A DNA stretch of 64,000 bases from Sphingomonas sp. (GTDB lineage Bacteria > Pseudomonadota > Alphaproteobacteria > Sphingomonadales > Sphingomonadaceae): assembly GCF_017304635.1 (NCBI RefSeq), contig NZ_JAFKMA010000001.1:186001-250000 (forward strand). Direction: 5' to 3'. Under the pieces are notes generated by a model. The model saw nothing but the letters and a program-made list of their open reading frames with translations. It ran no database searches and was not told where the DNA came from. The stretch's first letter is position 1. Every line of letters starts with the position of its first letter. This document shows, in pieces, positions 8,974 through 18,998 of the stretch. Both the position numbers and the translations under genes were made by a program.

Positions 8974-9867
8974 TCAGAAGTACCCGTCCTGCTTCTTCAT
9001 CTCCATCGACATGTCCGGATCGTGATCGATGGCGCGCGCGTGACGTTCCGATGTTGCGGCCATCAGGTTCTCCCGGATGACTTGCGGCAGGGTCGTCGCT
9101 TCGCTTTCGATCGCGCCCGTCAGCGGATAGCAGCCCAGCGTGCGAAACCGGATCGATCGTTCGACCGGCACTTCGCCCGGCATCAGCGGTAGCCGATCGT
9201 CGTCGACCATTATCAGTTGTCCGTCGCGAACCACTGTTGGTCGTTTGGCAGCGAAATAGAGCGGCACGACCGGAATGTTCTCGGCCCAGATATACCGCCA
9301 GACGTCGGCTTCGGTCCAGTTGGAGATCGGAAAGGCCCGGAGACTTTCGCCACGATTCTTGCGGGCATTGTAGAGATGCCAAAGCTCCGGCCGCTGGTCC
9401 TTCGGGTCCCAGCGATGGCTGGCCGATCGGAATGACAGGACACGTTCCTTCGCGCGGCTCTTTTCCTCGTCCCGACGCGCGCCACCAAATGCAGCATCGA
9501 AGTCGAACGTATCCAGCGCCTGCTTCAATCCGTCGGTCTTCCACATCGTCGTATGGAGAAAGCCGTGGTCGAACGGATTGATGCCGCGCTTCTCGGCTTC
9601 CGGGTTGCGGTGGACGATCAACGTCATGCCGCTCTCTTGTGCGGCGCGGTCCCGGAAGTCGTACATCGCCTGGAATTTCCAAGTCGTGTCGACGTGGAGC
9701 AACGGGAAGGGCGGTGGCGATGGATAAAATGCTTTCCGCGCCAGGTGCAGCATCACGGCGGAGTCCTTGCCCGCCGAAAATAGCATGACGGGATTTCGCG
9801 TTTCGGCGACCACCTCTCGCAGGATGTGGATGCTTTCCGCTTCGAGGCGCTGCAGGTGCGTCAGCAT
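8974..9867 (-). CDS. cysD: Sulfate adenylyltransferase subunit 2
   Basis: Small subunit of ATP sulfurylase, forming APS from ATP and sulfate with CysN. The 297-residue protein has the PP-loop [12 protein letters not shown] near residue 30 and the conserved segments [26 protein letters not shown] and [12 protein letters not shown], all typical of CysD. It starts only 7 bases after the stop of the mutarotase gene and has no strong Shine-Dalgarno sequence, so translation may depend on the upstream gene. Confidence 0.97.
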   Translation of the reverse strand: MLTHLQRLEAESIHILREVVAETRNPVMLFSAGKDSAVMLHLARKAFYPSPPPFPLLHVDTTWKFQAMYDFRDRAAQESGMTLIVHRNPEAEKRGINPFDHGFLHTTMWKTDGLKQALDTFDFDAAFGGARRDEEKSRAKERVLSFRSASHRWDPKDQRPELWHLYNARKNRGESLRAFPISNWTEADVWRYIWAENIPVVPLYFAAKRPTVVRDGQLIMVDDDRLPLMPGEVPVERSIRFRTLGCYPLTGAIESEATTLPQVIRENLMAATSERHARAIDHDPDMSMEMKKQDGYF

Positions 9868-9874
9868 CGTACGC

Positions 9875-10216
9875 TTACTGGTCGGCCAGATTGAAAATCT
9901 GTGCGGCGCGTTGCCAGTGGCACTCGGCGACGCCGGGCAGCGCGCGCTGGCTGCGTTGCATCAGGGTTTCCCAACGCGTCACTACGGGGTCGGCGGCGTC
10001 GCTTGCTGCTTTCGCTTCGAAGCTGAAATCGGGGCTGGTTTCCATGACCATCACCAGGCGTGTGGCGAGACGATAGATGCGCATGGCGTGGATGCCCGAC
10101 GCGCGGATCGCGGCGGTTACCTCGGGCCAGACGCGGCCGGCGGCGTGATGCGCTTCATATTCCGCGATCAAGTCGGCATCGTCGGCCAGGTCGAGGAGCA
10201 GGACGTGTTGCGCCAC
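9875..10216 (-). CDS. L-rhamnose/L-fucose mutarotase family protein
   Basis: A 113-residue protein of the RhaM family, small cytoplasmic enzymes that interconvert alpha and beta anomers of L-rhamnose (or related 6-deoxy sugars). Typical pieces are [15 protein letters not shown] near the N-terminus with the catalytic-region His pair, the METSPDF strand, and the C-terminal [10 protein letters not shown]. The GTG at 10216 follows the IclR stop by 5 bases. A fucose role is plausible because a fucose pathway lies 30 kb away, but the substrate cannot be read from sequence. Its placement directly before cysD is unusual. Confidence 0.82.
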   Translation of the reverse strand: MAQHVLLLDLADDADLIAEYEAHHAAGRVWPEVTAAIRASGIHAMRIYRLATRLVMVMETSPDFSFEAKAASDAADPVVTRWETLMQRSQRALPGVAECHWQRAAQIFNLADQ

Positions 10217-10221
10217 AGTGG

Positions 10222-11073
10222 TCAGTCGGCTCGGACGCGCCGCTGGCGGCGCGGCGGGGTTGCGACCGACAGCCGCGGCACGACCGGCGCCGCCTCGCGG
10301 TCGTACCAGCCGAGGATCGAGGAAATGTCGGTCGCGGTCGCCTTCAACAGCGCCAGCGTCTCGTCGAACGACAGATGCGGGGCATCGTCGATCGCGGCGA
10401 GGAAGGGGATGGTCAGCGCCGCGACGACATGGCCGTCGAACCCGAAGATCGGACAGGACAGGTCGGACACGCCGGCCATCCGCGCGCTGGGGCTGGTCGC
10501 GTAGCCCTGCGCGCGGATCGCGGCCAGTTGGTCGGTGAGCGCGCGCGGCGCCGACTTGCCGAGCAGGTCGGCCCGCCGGTCGTCCTCGGCAAAGGCGAGC
10601 AGCACGCGGCCCGAACACGTGGTCTGAAGGTCGATCGCGGTGCCCAGCCGCACCGCGAACCCGGCGGTGTCGGGGCTTTCCTGGCGCGCGACGATCAGCC
10701 CGCGCGCGCCGTTGACGACGACCAGATGGCACGACTGCAACGCGGCTGCGGCGAGTGCATGCATCAGCGGGGTCGCGACATGCGTCAGTTCCTGCGCGGG
10801 GGTCGCGCGATGCGCCAGTTCGAGCAGCTTGTAGGTCACCCGATAGCGGTCGCTGGCCATGTCCTTGTGCAGCCAGCCGCGACGGTCGAGCACGACGACG
10901 ACGCGGAACAGTTCGCTGACCGACCGGCCGAGCCGCTGCGCGATTTCGGTGATGGTCAGCCCGAACGGCTCGTCGCCGAGCAGTTCGAGGATGTCGATGC
11001 CCTTTTCGAGCGCGGGCGCGCTGTAGTTGGGCGATGCCGACGATTTGTCGGCGGAAGCGGTGCGATCAGCCAT
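10222..11073 (-). CDS. IclR-family transcriptional regulator
   Basis: A 283-residue regulator with an N-terminal winged helix (LEKGIDILELLGDEPFGLTI, HTH around EIAQRLGRSVSELFRVVVVL) and a C-terminal IclR effector-binding domain (QSCHLVVVNGARGLIVA, TTCSGRVLLAF). IclR proteins usually sense small carboxylates or sugar-derived metabolites. The gene is the first of a minus-strand series that continues into the mutarotase and cysD-cysNC with very short gaps. An arginine-rich C-terminal tail is present. Confidence 0.9.
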   Translation of the reverse strand: MADRTASADKSSASPNYSAPALEKGIDILELLGDEPFGLTITEIAQRLGRSVSELFRVVVVLDRRGWLHKDMASDRYRVTYKLLELAHRATPAQELTHVATPLMHALAAAALQSCHLVVVNGARGLIVARQESPDTAGFAVRLGTAIDLQTTCSGRVLLAFAEDDRRADLLGKSAPRALTDQLAAIRAQGYATSPSARMAGVSDLSCPIFGFDGHVVAALTIPFLAAIDDAPHLSFDETLALLKATATDISSILGWYDREAAPVVPRLSVATPPRRQRRVRAD

Positions 11074-11162
11074 TGTCGGGCATGGTAACGACCGGTGACG
11101 GGCTTGTCATGCCTCTGCCGGGACGGCGGCATTGGCGGCGTGGATCGCACGATCTCAACGGG

Positions 11163-12866
11163 TTAGAGCGTATCGGGAGCGATCAGCACATGGACGACGT
11201 CGGGTGCCGGCGAGACGACCGAGCGCGCGCCGAGCGAGGCCAGGGCGGACACGTCGATCCGGTCGGCGTGCGCCAGCGTGGCCCTGATCCGGCCAGGCAC
11301 GACCGAACAGATTTCGACGTTATGCTCGCCGCCCAACGCCGCGAGCCAGGGTTGGGGGAGGGAGGTCGCCGCCCCGGGTGACGGCGGCGAAGGCGTCGGC
11401 GCTGACGCCGATTGATCGAGCGCCGTCCGCATCTCCATCGCGAGACCATCCGCGATGCCGCCGACGATCACCTGCACGGTGGTCGGCGAGGGGCGCAGCA
11501 CGCCGCGCGCGCCGAGCCGGCGCAAGGCCGGTTCGTCGATCGCGTTGGCGTCGGCGACCGCCAGTCGCAGCCGTGTCGCGCACGCGTCGATCTGGCAAAG
11601 ATTGTCCCGACCGCCCAGCGCCGCGACGAATGCCGCAGCCTTGTCGTCCGCCGCTACTGGCGCGGCCGGCGCGGTGGTATCGAGCGGCTCGCGGCCCGGC
11701 GTCGGCAGGTTGAAGCGGACGATGAACCAGCGGAACGTGGCGTAATAGATGACGGCATAGGCCAGCCCGACCGGCAGCAGCAGAATCGGGCGAGTGGCGC
11801 GGCCGAAGTTGAGGATGTAATCGAGCAGACCGGCCGAAAAGCCATAACCCAGCCGCACGCCGAGCGCATACATCACCACTTCGGCAAGGCCGGTCAGCAG
11901 CGCGTGGATCACGTATAGCACCGGGGCCAGGAACATGAAGCTGAACTCGATCGGCTCGGTAACGCCGGTCAGGAACGAGGTCAGCGCGAGGCTCAGCAGC
12001 AGGCCGCCGACCGCCGGCCGTCGCGTCGGGGCGGCCGAGCGGTACATGGCGAGGCAGGCGGCGGGCAAGCCGAACATCATGACCGGGAAGAACCCGCTCA
12101 TGAACACCCCCGCGCTCGGGTCGCCGGCGAAGAAGCGCGTCAGGTCGCCGGTCTTGCCGTGATAGTCGCCGACCAGGAAATAGGCGACGTTATTGAGGAT
12201 GTGGTGCAGCCCGGTGACGATCAGCAGCCGGTTGAGCACGCCGAACGCGAACAATCCCCATGCTCCCGTTGCGACGATGCCGTGGCTGAGCGCGTCGACC
12301 GCGGCGGCGATCGCGCCGTAGCTCGGGCCGAGCAAGGCGGCGAAGCCGAGTCCCGCGACACCGGCGAGGATCGGCACCAGCCGCCGCCCGCCGAAAAAGG
12401 CCAGATAATCGGGCAGCCTGACCGTCGAAAAGCGATTGTAGAAGCCGCCGCCGACCAGCCCGGCGACGATGCCGATCGGCACCTGCAGCTTGTCGATCGC
12501 TGCGGCCTTCCATGCCGCGGTCAGCGTTGTGGCGATCGCCGACGCGGTGCCCGGCGGGACCGTGTCCGGCGGCACCACGAGGAACACCTGGCTGGCATTG
12601 CCGATCACCAGATAGCAGACGACTCCTGCCATAGCAGCGGCCCCGTTGCCGTCGCGCGCTACCCCGGTCGCGACGCCGACCGCGAACAGCAGCCCGAGAT
12701 GCTGGAAGATCGCATCGCCCGCCGCGCTCACGAAGCCGATATTCAGCAGATCCGGCTGCCCCAGTCGCAGCAACAGGCCCGCGACCGGCAGTACTGCGAT
12801 CGGCAGCATCAGCGCGCGGCCCAGCGTCTGCAACAGCGGCATCGGCGAACGGATCGTGAGGGTCAT
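11163..12866 (-). CDS. nagE: PTS N-acetylglucosamine transporter EIICB (NagE-like) with a second, degenerate EIIB domain
   Basis: Inner-membrane PTS permease that imports N-acetylglucosamine and phosphorylates it at C6. Residues 1-380 form the EIIC channel of the glucose/GlcNAc family (LLLRLGQPDLLNIGFVSAAG, VTGLHHILNNVAYFLVGDYHG, LTGVTEPIEFSF). An EIIB domain follows with phosphoryl-accepting Cys429 in the motif DACATRLR. A second EIIB-like copy occupies about the last 60 residues; aligned on its GG...N and R-I-R landmarks it has Val in place of the Cys, so it cannot be phosphorylated at that position. Length is 567 residues. The start overlaps the stop of the EIIA-HPr-EI gene (ATGA), which supplies its phosphoryl donors. 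Confidence 0.93.
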   Translation of the reverse strand: MTLTIRSPMPLLQTLGRALMLPIAVLPVAGLLLRLGQPDLLNIGFVSAAGDAIFQHLGLLFAVGVATGVARDGNGAAAMAGVVCYLVIGNASQVFLVVPPDTVPPGTASAIATTLTAAWKAAAIDKLQVPIGIVAGLVGGGFYNRFSTVRLPDYLAFFGGRRLVPILAGVAGLGFAALLGPSYGAIAAAVDALSHGIVATGAWGLFAFGVLNRLLIVTGLHHILNNVAYFLVGDYHGKTGDLTRFFAGDPSAGVFMSGFFPVMMFGLPAACLAMYRSAAPTRRPAVGGLLLSLALTSFLTGVTEPIEFSFMFLAPVLYVIHALLTGLAEVVMYALGVRLGYGFSAGLLDYILNFGRATRPILLLPVGLAYAVIYYATFRWFIVRFNLPTPGREPLDTTAPAAPVAADDKAAAFVAALGGRDNLCQIDACATRLRLAVADANAIDEPALRRLGARGVLRPSPTTVQVIVGGIADGLAMEMRTALDQSASAPTPSPPSPGAATSLPQPWLAALGGEHNVEICSVVPGRIRATLAHADRIDVSALASLGARSVVSPAPDVVHVLIAPDTL

Positions 12867-15328
12867 CGGCCGTTCTCCTCGGCGAAGCGGCGGGCGAGGT
12901 CGCGAACCTCGGTCGCGGCGGCGCAGGCGAGCGCGGTGCGAGCATGGTCGGTGGCGGCCGCCAGCGTGATCGCGGTGACCAGCGCCTTGGTCGCGGGGAC
13001 GCGCGACGGCGGCACCGAGAGCGTGCGCACGCCGAGCCCGATCAGGATCGGCGCGGCGAGAGGATCGGCGGCCAATCCGCCGCAGACGCTGACCGGCGTC
13101 GAACCGGCGCGCGCGCAGGTCTCGCCGATCAATCGCAACACGGCCGGGTGTAGCCCGTCGAGCATTCCAGCAACCCCCGCATTCCCGCGATCGGCGGCCA
13201 GGGTGTATTGCGTGAGGTCGTTGCTGCCGATCGACAGGAAGTCGGCCTCGCGAGCGATCAGATCGGCGCCGATCGCGGCAGCAGGCGTCTCGATCATCGC
13301 CCCCAGCGATATCGTGCGGTCGCCGCGCACCCGGTCGAGCACGGCGCGGACGGCGGCGACTTCGCTCGCGCTCGCGACCATCGGTACCATGATCCTGGCA
13401 TGCGTATCGTCGTTCAGCGCCAGGATCGCCGCCACCTGCGCCTCGAGAATATCGGGACGAGCCAGCGCCACGCGGATCCCGCGCAGCCCGAGTGCGGGAT
13501 TCTCTTCGGACGGCAGCGCCAGATAGGGGGCGGGCTTGTCGCCGCCGACATCGAGCAGGCGGATCGTCACCGGGCGATCGGGCAGCGCGTCGAGCACCGC
13601 GCGATACGCTTTTGTCTGTTCGGCCACATCGGGCGCGGCGTCGCGATCGAGGAACAGGAATTCGGTGCGGAGCAATCCGCAGCCGTCCGCCCCCGCCGCC
13701 ATGCCGGCGGCCGCGTCGGCGGCCGACCCGCAATTGACGTGCACGGCGATCGCGATGCCGTCCGCCGTCGCCACCGACGCGCTGCCGATGTCGCGCGCGC
13801 GCGCCTCGGCGGCATGGCGGCGAGCGATCGTCGCGTCGGCATGGCCGCGCAATGCCGCATCGGGCGACGCGACGACGAAGCCGGCATCGCCGTCGAGCAG
13901 GACCGGCACGGCGTCGGCGATCGATTCCAGTGCCTCGCCGAGCGCGACCGCCATCGGCAGGCCGGCACCGGCCGCCAGGATCGCGACATGCGCGGTCGGT
14001 CCGCCGCGAACCAGCGCGACCCCGGCTACGCCCGCCGCATCGAGCGCGGCGAATTGCGACGGCAACAGGTCGTCCGCCAGCACGATCGCGCCAGCCGGTG
14101 GCGCGGCCTGTCCGCCGTGCGTGCCCAGGATGGCATGGGCGACGCGTTCGCCGACATCGACGATATCGTCGGCGCGTTCGGCGATCCGCGCGTCGCCGCT
14201 CTGGCGCAAGCCGGCGGCCTGCGACTCGGTCGCGGCCATGATCGCGGCGGCGGCGCTGTCGCCGGCTTCGATGGCGGTGATCGCGGCCGTTAGCAGCGTC
14301 GGATCGTCGAGGATTTCGCGATGCGCGCCGAAAATGCCGGCGGTGGCGCCGGGCCGTTGCGCGGCTTCGTCGAGTTCCGCGCTGACGGCCGCGATTCCCG
14401 TCGTCAGCCGCTCGCGCTCGGTCGCGACGCCGTCGCCGCGCGCCGGCGGTTCCGGGCGAATGCGGCGCAGCCAATGCGCTGAACCGATCGCCAGTCCGGG
14501 GGCGGCGGCGACACCCGGGATCGCGGCTTCCGGTCGAGCGAGCGACGGGGCAGGCGCCGGAACGCTGGTGGCCACCGGGGCTTCGACCTCATGCGCCAGC
14601 AGCGCTTCGATGGCGTCGATCGCGGCGGCGGCATCTTTGCCCGTTGCGATGATTGTCGGCTCGGCACCGTGGCTCAGGCCGAGCCCGAGCATCGTGATCG
14701 AACTCGCAGCTGAAGCGCGCTTGTCGCCAAGCTCCAGCGTCGCATCGGCGTCGAGCGCGCGCAACGCTGCGACGATCCGCGCGGCCGGGCGAGCATGCAG
14801 GCCGTGTGGCAAATCCACTCGCACGCGGCGCGCCAGCGTCGGGCCGCCGCTTGCCGCGCCGGCCTCGCGTGCGGTCCGCTCGATGCGCAGCACCAACTCG
14901 CCGACCGCGACCATGCCGCCGGCATGGCGCCATGTGACATGGCTGTCCTCGCCGACCACGATCAGCGGCGTCGCCGCCGCGCTCGCGCGCGTTACCAGCC
15001 GGTCGAGATCGAAGCGGATCAACGGATCGCCCGTCGCCACACGATCGCCCGCTTTCACCAGCGCGGTGAACCCGTCGCCCGCCATCGCGACGCTATCGAT
15101 GCCGATATGCATCAGCAACTCGACGCCGTCCTCGGTCGCCAGCGTGATGGCATGGCGCGCGTCGTGGATCGTCAGGATCGTGCCGGCGCACGGCGCATGC
15201 AGCGTGTCGCCGGTCGGATCGATCGCCGCGCCATCGCCCATCATCCCTTGCGCGAAGACGGGGTCGGGCACCTCGGCGAGCGGCATCGCCCAACCGGCGA
15301 GCGGGGCGAGCAAGGTGATGTCGGTCAT
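12863..15328 (-). CDS. nagF: PTS phosphotransferase fusion EIIA(Glc-type)-HPr-Enzyme I
   Basis: A single 821-residue cytoplasmic chain carrying all soluble PTS steps. EIIA of the glucose family spans about residues 1-150 with His74 in LLMHIGID; HPr spans about 165-250 with His178 in PHGLHARPAAR; Enzyme I occupies the rest, with His447 in GGPTAHVAIL and the PEP-binding-domain Cys749 in SVCGGLAAD. All four functional residues are intact. Phosphate from PEP passes His447, His178 and His74 to Cys429 of the adjacent NagE. The same fusion next to nagE is known in Pseudomonas (NagF) and Xanthomonadales relatives. Both ends overlap neighbouring genes by ATGA. Confidence 0.94.
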   Translation of the reverse strand: MTDITLLAPLAGWAMPLAEVPDPVFAQGMMGDGAAIDPTGDTLHAPCAGTILTIHDARHAITLATEDGVELLMHIGIDSVAMAGDGFTALVKAGDRVATGDPLIRFDLDRLVTRASAAATPLIVVGEDSHVTWRHAGGMVAVGELVLRIERTAREAGAASGGPTLARRVRVDLPHGLHARPAARIVAALRALDADATLELGDKRASAASSITMLGLGLSHGAEPTIIATGKDAAAAIDAIEALLAHEVEAPVATSVPAPAPSLARPEAAIPGVAAAPGLAIGSAHWLRRIRPEPPARGDGVATERERLTTGIAAVSAELDEAAQRPGATAGIFGAHREILDDPTLLTAAITAIEAGDSAAAAIMAATESQAAGLRQSGDARIAERADDIVDVGERVAHAILGTHGGQAAPPAGAIVLADDLLPSQFAALDAAGVAGVALVRGGPTAHVAILAAGAGLPMAVALGEALESIADAVPVLLDGDAGFVVASPDAALRGHADATIARRHAAEARARDIGSASVATADGIAIAVHVNCGSAADAAAGMAAGADGCGLLRTEFLFLDRDAAPDVAEQTKAYRAVLDALPDRPVTIRLLDVGGDKPAPYLALPSEENPALGLRGIRVALARPDILEAQVAAILALNDDTHARIMVPMVASASEVAAVRAVLDRVRGDRTISLGAMIETPAAAIGADLIAREADFLSIGSNDLTQYTLAADRGNAGVAGMLDGLHPAVLRLIGETCARAGSTPVSVCGGLAADPLAAPILIGLGVRTLSVPPSRVPATKALVTAITLAAATDHARTALACAAATEVRDLARRFAEENGR

Positions 15329-17853
15329 GCGCCCACTCCTGAACGGCCCGCATCGGTGGAGCGGCGGATCGCGACCGGTTCCTGGGGCCGCGGTGCCACC
15401 GCCAGCCGGTCGATCGTGAGCGTCGCCGGGCGCAGGCCCGGTGCCGATGCCCGCAGCGTGAGGCGTCCGCGTCCGGCATCGGCCGCGACGATAACCTGCG
15501 CGAGACCGTTGAACAGCGACCGGGCGCCACCCTTTTCGGGCTCGTGGATGTTGGGGTCGCCGTTGCCGACGCCAATGATCGCGCCGCCCGCGATCGTGAA
15601 GCGCGCGGGCAGGTTGGCGGTCGGTACGTGGCGGCCCTGTGCGTCGATCGCATCGATCGTCACCGGCTGGGCGTCCTCGCCATCGCCGGCCATCACGCGC
15701 CGCGCCGGCGTCAGGCGAAGCGCGACCGGTGCGCCCGCGGTCTCATGCACCGCGCGCGCCACTTCGCGACCGCCGCGATAGGCGATCGCCTCGATCCGGC
15801 CGGGCGCGTACGGCACCGTCCATTCGTTGCCCATGATGCGATCGACGGCGCCTTCCGCGACCTGCTTGCCGTTCAATCGTACGATGACCCGCTCGGCATT
15901 GCTCGTCACCAGCAGCTTGATAGGCTGGCCCTCGCGCCCCGGCCAGGTCCAGTGCGGCGCGATCGCCACCACGGCCATTTCGTCGATCCACTGCGCGCGG
16001 CGAATGTCATAGGCGGTCTTGGGAAAGCCGCACAAATCGAGGATGCCGAAGAAGCTCGATATGGTCGGCCAGGCATAGGGCGTCGGTTCGCCGTGATAGT
16101 CGAACCCCGTCCAGGCGAAGCCGCCGGCCACGAACGGCCGGCGCTCGATCGCCTGCCAGCTCTTGCGGTGCGTCGCGCCCCAGCTGGCCGCCTCGGTGTC
16201 GTAGGACGAGATGACGTGGCGCGCAGGGTCATTGGCGAAGGCGCCGCGGGTCATGAACGCGCTGGTATCCTCCGAACTGGTCATCGGCTTGGCCGGGTTG
16301 GCCGCGTGGAACTTGTCGTAATCGCCCTGATAGTAATTGAACCCCATCACGCCGACCACCTGCGACACGTTGGCGGGCGCGTAGAACATCCCGTTCATCG
16401 CCGCCGTCACCGGCCGGCTGTCGTCGAGCCGATGCACGGCGGCGGCCATTCGGCGCACCATCGCGACGCCGGCGGGCGTGCCCTGCATCGGTTCCTCGTT
16501 GAACACCGACCACAGGACGACGCTGGGATGGTTGCGGTCGCGCCGCACCATCCATTCGAGCTGGGCGAGGTAATCGGGCGCGGGGTCGAACCGGCGGTTC
16601 TCGTCCATCACCAGAAAGCCCATCCGGTCGGCGAGGTCGAGCAGTTCGGCGGCGGGGGCGTTGTGCGAACAGCGGATCGCGTTGCACCCCATGTCCTTCA
16701 ACCGGCCGAGCCGCCACGCGAGCAACGCATCGGGAATCGCCGTGCCGACCCCGGCATGGTCCTGGTGCAGGCACACGCCCTTCAGCTTCACCGGGCGATC
16801 GTTGATCGACACGCCGTGATCGGGATCGAACGTCACCGTGCGAAACCCGATCGCCGTGCGGCGCTCGTCGGTCGTCGCGCCATCACGCACGATCCGCGTC
16901 ACCAGCGTATGGAGCGTCGGCCGTTCGAGCGACCACAGGGCAGGAGTGCCGGCGTCGAGCGTCAGGCGTGCTTCGCCCCGATCGAACGTCGGCACGCGGG
17001 CGGTGGCCGTTCCCCGGGCCATGGTGCGCCCATTCGGATCGAGCAACATCGCTTCGACCGTCGCGTCGGCGTCGCTTGTCTCGATACTCTCGAGCGTCAC
17101 CGTGACGGGCACGTCCCAGCCGCCGTCGCTGCGCCGTCGCGGGTCGCCATGGACGCCGTCGGTCGCGATCGACACCGGCGGCCGCCGCGCCAGCCAGACG
17201 TGGCGGTAGATGCCGGCCCCTTCGTACCACCAGCCCTCCATCGCGGTCGCATCGACGCGGACCGCGACGACGTTGAGGTCGTCGCCGAACCGCGCGAACG
17301 GGGTCAGGTCGACATAGATGCCGGTATAGCCCGACCAGCTGTGCGCGACGACGTTGCCGTTGATCCAGATCGTGGCGTTGGTCGCGATGCCGCCGAACTG
17401 CAGTTCCAGTTTGCGCCCGCGATCGGCGGGGTCGAGCCGCAGCGTGCGGCGGTACCAGCCGATGCCGCGCGGGCGATAGCCCTGGCTGACATTGGCGCTT
17501 TCGACGAACGGCTGGAACGACGCTCAGTCGTGCGGCAGTGTGACGTCCTGCCAGCCATCGTCGTCGTGGCGGATCGCGGCGGCACCGCGCGCGGCCCCGG
17601 CCTTGACGCTGTTGTACGTCTCGTCGTGCGTCGCCGGCGGCGGGGGCACGATGTCGCCCTCGTGGAACCGCCAGCCGCGATCGAGCAGGACGCGCGACGG
17701 ATCGGTCTCCGGCAGGCGCGGCGGCAATCGATCGACCGGCGCTGGCATGGGAAAACCCGTCGCCGTTTCCGCTGCCGCGCCTTTGCCGGGTAGGGCGAGC
17801 ACCGCGCCCAGCGCGGCCGATCCCTGCAACATCGCGCGGCGGTCGATCGTCAT
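15325..17853 (-). pseudogene. GH2 beta-galactosidase-like glycosidase interrupted by an in-frame TGA
   Basis: The frame encodes an 842-residue GH2 protein except for one TGA at 17524-17526, directly after LPHD. GH2 proteins normally read LPHDW here, so a TGG tryptophan codon has become TGA; the frame is otherwise open on both sides. The N-terminus (TIDRRAMLQGSAALGAVLAL) is a Tat-type signal peptide. After the stop come the jelly-roll domain, the barrel with acid/base Glu in LWSVFNEEP and a likely nucleophile Glu in TSSEDTS, then C-terminal beta domains. Start (ATG 17853) and stop (15325) keep ATGA overlaps with nagA and the PTS gene. It is either a recent nonsense mutation or a sequencing error. 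Its role would be removal of terminal beta-galactose. Confidence 0.82.
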
Positions 17854-18998
17854 GCCGCCCCCGCGGCGTGATGCTTGCCGCCGATCCACGTGCCCACCGG
17901 CATCAGGTCGGCATCGAGCTGCACCCAATCAGCGCGCCGCCCCGCCGCCAACGCGCCGCGCTCCGCCGTCAGGCCGAGGAACGCGGCCGGATTGGTCGCG
18001 GCCATCTGCGCGGCGATGTCCGGCGTCACGGCCATCATGTGCACGGCATTGCGCACCGCGCCCGCCATGTCGAGATCGGAACCGGCGAGCGTGCCGTCCT
18101 CATATGCGCACTTGCCGTCGGCGACCCGGATGCGCCGCCCCTGCAACACGAAATCCTTCTCGACCGCCCCGACCGACGGCATCGCGTCGGTGACGAGCAT
18201 CAGCCGATCGGTACCCCGCGCCCGCGCGGCGATCCGCAGCATCACCGGCGAGACGTGGATACCATCGGCGATCAGGCCGCACCATGGCCGTGGATCGTCG
18301 AGCGCGGCGCCGACCAGTCCGGGCTTGCGATGGAGCATCGGCAGCATGGCGTTGAACAGGTGCGTGACGGCGCCCAGCCCGGCATCGAATGCAGCGCGCG
18401 CGCCGGCCTCGTCCACTTCGGTATGCCCGGCGCTGACCAGGACGCCGGCTGCGGCCAGCGCGCGGATCTGGTCGAGTTCGGCCAGTTCGGGCGCGATCGT
18501 CACCATCACCTGCCCTCGATGCGGGCGCGACAGCAGCGCGATCATCGCATCGTCGAGCCGCCGGAACCGCGACGCGTCGTGGATGCCCTTGCGTGCATCC
18601 GCGAGGAACGGCCCCTCGATATGCACGCCCAGCACGCCGGGCACGCCGGCCGCGATCGCGGCGTCGCTCGCCTCCAGCGCCAGCGCGATGCGATCGGGAT
18701 GGTCGCTGATGAGCGTCGGCAGGAAGCCGGTTGTGCCATAACCCGCATGCGCGGCGCCGATCGCGGCGATGCCCGCGACGCTCGTCGCGTCGTTGAACAG
18801 CACGCCGCCGCCGCCATTGACCTGCGTATCGATGAAGCCCGGCATGATCCAGCCGCCGGCGAGGTCGATCGCGTTCGCGGGCGTGTCGGTCAGGGGCGAG
18901 AGGTCGGCGATCCGGTCGCCCTCGACGCGCATCTCCGCGCCCGTCCAGACGCCGGCGGCGGTCGCGACATGGCCGTTGACGAAGCAATAAAGGGTCAT
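17850..18998 (-). CDS. nagA: N-acetylglucosamine-6-phosphate deacetylase
   Basis: Deacetylates GlcNAc-6-phosphate to glucosamine-6-phosphate in the cytoplasm. The 382-residue amidohydrolase shows the family motifs GFIDTQVNGGGG, GVHIEGPFL (metal-ligand Glu), SAGHTEVDEAG, THLFNAMLPM and LVTDAMPSVG (catalytic Asp), in the expected order. The ATG at 18998 overlaps the stop of the deaminase gene (ATGA); the frame is open farther upstream only as a shadow. It acts on the product of NagE and hands glucosamine-6-phosphate to the SIS-domain deaminase encoded before it. Confidence 0.95.
   Translation of the reverse strand: MTLYCFVNGHVATAAGVWTGAEMRVEGDRIADLSPLTDTPANAIDLAGGWIMPGFIDTQVNGGGGVLFNDATSVAGIAAIGAAHAGYGTTGFLPTLISDHPDRIALALEASDAAIAAGVPGVLGVHIEGPFLADARKGIHDASRFRRLDDAMIALLSRPHRGQVMVTIAPELAELDQIRALAAAGVLVSAGHTEVDEAGARAAFDAGLGAVTHLFNAMLPMLHRKPGLVGAALDDPRPWCGLIADGIHVSPVMLRIAARARGTDRLMLVTDAMPSVGAVEKDFVLQGRRIRVADGKCAYEDGTLAGSDLDMAGAVRNAVHMMAVTPDIAAQMAATNPAAFLGLTAERGALAAGRRADWVQLDADLMPVGTWIGGKHHAAGAA

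Noticed and set aside
17524-17526. TGA read as selenocysteine in the GH2 gene
   Set aside because: The position corresponds to a structural Trp in GH2 proteins, not to a catalytic Cys/Sec, and no downstream selenocysteine-insertion hairpin is apparent. A nonsense mutation or sequencing error is simpler.
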